Assembly (NCBI GenBank): GCA_001179505.1
Contig: CDMY01000526.1
Span: 1 to 45,472, forward strand
Source: Vitrella brassicaformis
Lineage: Eukaryota > Sar > Vitrellaceae
DNA: 45,472 nt
Reading direction: 5' to 3'
Shown: piece after piece, positions 43,527 to 45,472 of the stretch
Layout: every line of letters begins with the position of its first letter
How positions within the stretch are numbered: the stretch's first letter is position 1
Translations under genes and position numbers: made by a program
Notes under the pieces: generated by a model
Databases searched by the model: none
What the model saw: only the letters and a program-made list of their open reading frames with translations
What the model was told of the DNA's origin: nothing

Positions 43527-45472
43527 ATGTTTTTCAAGTTCTGGGACGTTGATGTGGGTGCTTTGCGTTCTGACACAGACCAGGAATACAATCACTTTTC
43601 CAGTTCCGAGTGGGACTGCGCTCTCGACGAGCTCGACAAGCTTTTTAACCAGGGTTTCTATCTGGGTAGAACAGACAAGCACCGAGACGACACCGGCCAT
43701 CCACCCCACACCCACCCACCCCACCCACGACCAGCCAAGCGGCTAGTGGAGCTTGGGGAATTCACACGAGCGGCCAAGAAGCTGGACTTCACCCCACTCG
43801 CCCCAGCCACGGAGGAGACATACGCCAAGCTGCAAGCCCTCCACCCCTCACGCAACACGCCCGTCACCAAGCCGGCCGTCAACGTGGAGCCCGAGGCACT
43901 CGACGTCCCACCCAAGATGCTCGCGAAGGCACTCCGCTCCGCAGCAAAAGGCGCAGCACCAGGGCCGTCCGGCTGGCGCTTCGAGCATCTGTTGGGCTAC
44001 CTCAACTTGTCGAAGCAAGGGCTCTGGCAGGGAGAGGAGCGCATCCCCTTCCCCAAGATCATCAGACGGCTGCTGAGTGCGAAGCTCTCACAGCTTGTCA
44101 CCAAGCTGCTCGGCACCGCAAACCTGATGGCGCTGACGAAGGGGCCCGGCAAGGTGCGGCCGGTGGCGGTGGGGGACGCAGTGCGGCGATGGGTGACGAG
44201 AGCAGTGTGCATGCAGCACAAAAACAAGATGGCCGCCTACTTCGCCCCTCTCCAGTGCGCAGTCGGCACCCCAGCAGGCAACGAGAAGCTCTTCAAGGCC
44301 GCCGAGACCTTCATCCAGAGCCGGAGGGAGGGCGAGAAGCGACTGCTCACGACGCTGGATTGCACGAACGCCTTCAACGAGGTGGACCGTCAGGCGATCG
44401 TCAACGAGCTCGCCAGCCAGTTCCCTGAGCTCTTTCACTTTCTCTGGCAGTTCTATGGAGAGCCGGCGAAGCTGTGGTATCGACTCGCAGACGGCAGAGT
44501 GAGGACCATCCTGAGCCAGCAAGGCACTCAGCAAGGAGAGCCGGCCGGCCCCTTCCTCTTCTGTCTGGCCCTCCAGCCAGTACTCAAGGCCATCCAAGCC
44601 AGCTTTCCACGCGCCCTCATACAAGCCTTCATGAACGACATCACACCGGGGGCCGACAAGAGTAAGGCAGACGGGGTGGTGGACAAGGCAGAGGAAGAGC
44701 TGCAGACTATCAGCCTCAAGCTGGCCAGGAAGAAGAGCAAGGCGTACGGCCCCCACTGGACGGACAGAGAGCCACCACCGGACGACCTGCTGCCTGGCTT
44801 TGAGAGGGAGGGGCTCTCCAGTGAGGGCATTGACATCCTGGGCGGGGCAATATGGACGGACAGCTACGTCGCTAACAAGCTGCAGAGCGTCCTCGACTCC
44901 CACCGCCCCCTCATCGAACGACTCAAGGCGTTCGCAAACGAGCACCGGCAGGACTCATCGCTCCTCTTCCGCTCTTGCGCAGTCGCACGGCTGTATTACT
45001 GGCTTCGTCTCCTTCCCCAGCGCCCTTCAACCACCGAGGTCACGGCGCTGCTGAGGGATGAGGAGGTCATGAATGCAGCCATCGCCATCCACGGGCTGGG
45101 AGAGGAGGACACCACCGAGCCGCAGCGACGACAGATGGCCCTACCAGTGAGAGAGGGGGAAATGGGCATTACGGCGGCGAGCGCCATCCTGCCGGCGGCA
45201 TATCTCGGCTGCACCGCTGTGACGCTGCTATACGTGTGGAGACACTACCAGCTGGCGCCATGGATGCCACAGGGGGAGGGAGGGGGGGAGGGAGGGGAGG
45301 ACGGAGCGGCAGCACTACTGCAGCTGCCATGGCTACGGGCAGCGGAGTCGGCAAGAGAGAAGCTACTAGAGAAGCTGCCGGAGACGGAGGTGCTCACACT
45401 GGCCAAGCTGCTTGAGGGACGCACAAAGCCACGGCTACAACACGACCTGACGGCCGGCTTGATGCGCATCGA
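43527..45472 (+). mobile_element. reverse transcriptase ORF of a retroelement, cut by the window end
   Basis: One frame stays open for about 648 codons from the ATG at 43527 to the last base. After an N-terminal part (VELGEFTRAAKKLDFTPLAP) the RT order is clear: GAAPGPSGWRFEHL (~43951-43992), GKVRPVAVGDAVRRW, CAVGTPAGNEKLFKA, motif A TLDCTNAFNEVDR (~44353-44391), GTQQGEPAGPFLFCL (~44524-44568), then motif C. Motif C reads FMND at 44628-44639, where active RTs have YxDD, so the first catalytic Asp is Asn. GC-rich codon use differs from neighbouring genes. The first ~60 codons (FFKFWDVDVG onwards) look unlike RT and may be part of a host exon. Type is probably non-LTR; I cannot place the clade. 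No target-site repeat can be judged. Confidence 0.82.

Noticed and set aside
44088-44945. 285-codon minus-strand ORF
   Set aside because: Antisense shadow of the reverse transcriptase, caused by GC-rich codons. The plus frame has the RT motifs.

Overview
This is nuclear DNA of a protist with intron-dense genes. Coding sequence is cut into short exons of about 20-190 nt by GT-AG introns of about 55-230 nt, all three standard stop codons are used, and there is a cytosolic-type tRNA-Ala. The encoded proteins (CCZ1, a proteasome beta subunit, enkurin, secreted proteins) are eukaryotic. Intron density, telo-box-like CCCTAAA motifs near promoters, TCTG/CAGA repeats, a flagellar gene and a secreted protein with an Arg-rich region after its signal peptide suggest a flagellate alveolate alga of the chromerid type (Vitrella-like). 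That assignment is inference. I rebuilt exons by hand from reading frame, splice consensus and phase, so phase agreement across a gene is the main evidence offered.

Left part (1-6581): an unrecognised plus-strand gene end, a complete 15-exon CCZ1 (minus), and a 3-exon secreted protein with a possible restriction-endonuclease-like fold (minus). Centre (6582-21182): one very long minus-strand gene of about 85 small exons, coding for an N-terminal CCCH zinc-finger region, a Lys-Asp repeat, low-complexity linkers and C-terminal ankyrin-like repeats. Its introns hold most of the TCTG/CAGA repeats.

Middle-right (21576-35179): a two-helix membrane protein, a small hypothetical protein, a damaged P-loop NTPase plus SAP gene, tRNA-Ala(AGC), a small secreted protein, a tandem-repeat patch, a secreted beta-propeller-like protein (15 exons, 437 aa) and a potentially N-myristoylated protein.

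Right part (35208-45472): the most notable gene is a 26-exon, 588-aa fusion of one NADAR domain with two TARG1/OARD1-like macrodomains, a predicted ADP-ribose eraser. It is divergent from proteasome beta1 (PSMB6). Enkurin and a divergent coiled-coil gene follow, and the window ends inside a reverse transcriptase ORF whose catalytic YxDD-type motif reads FMND.
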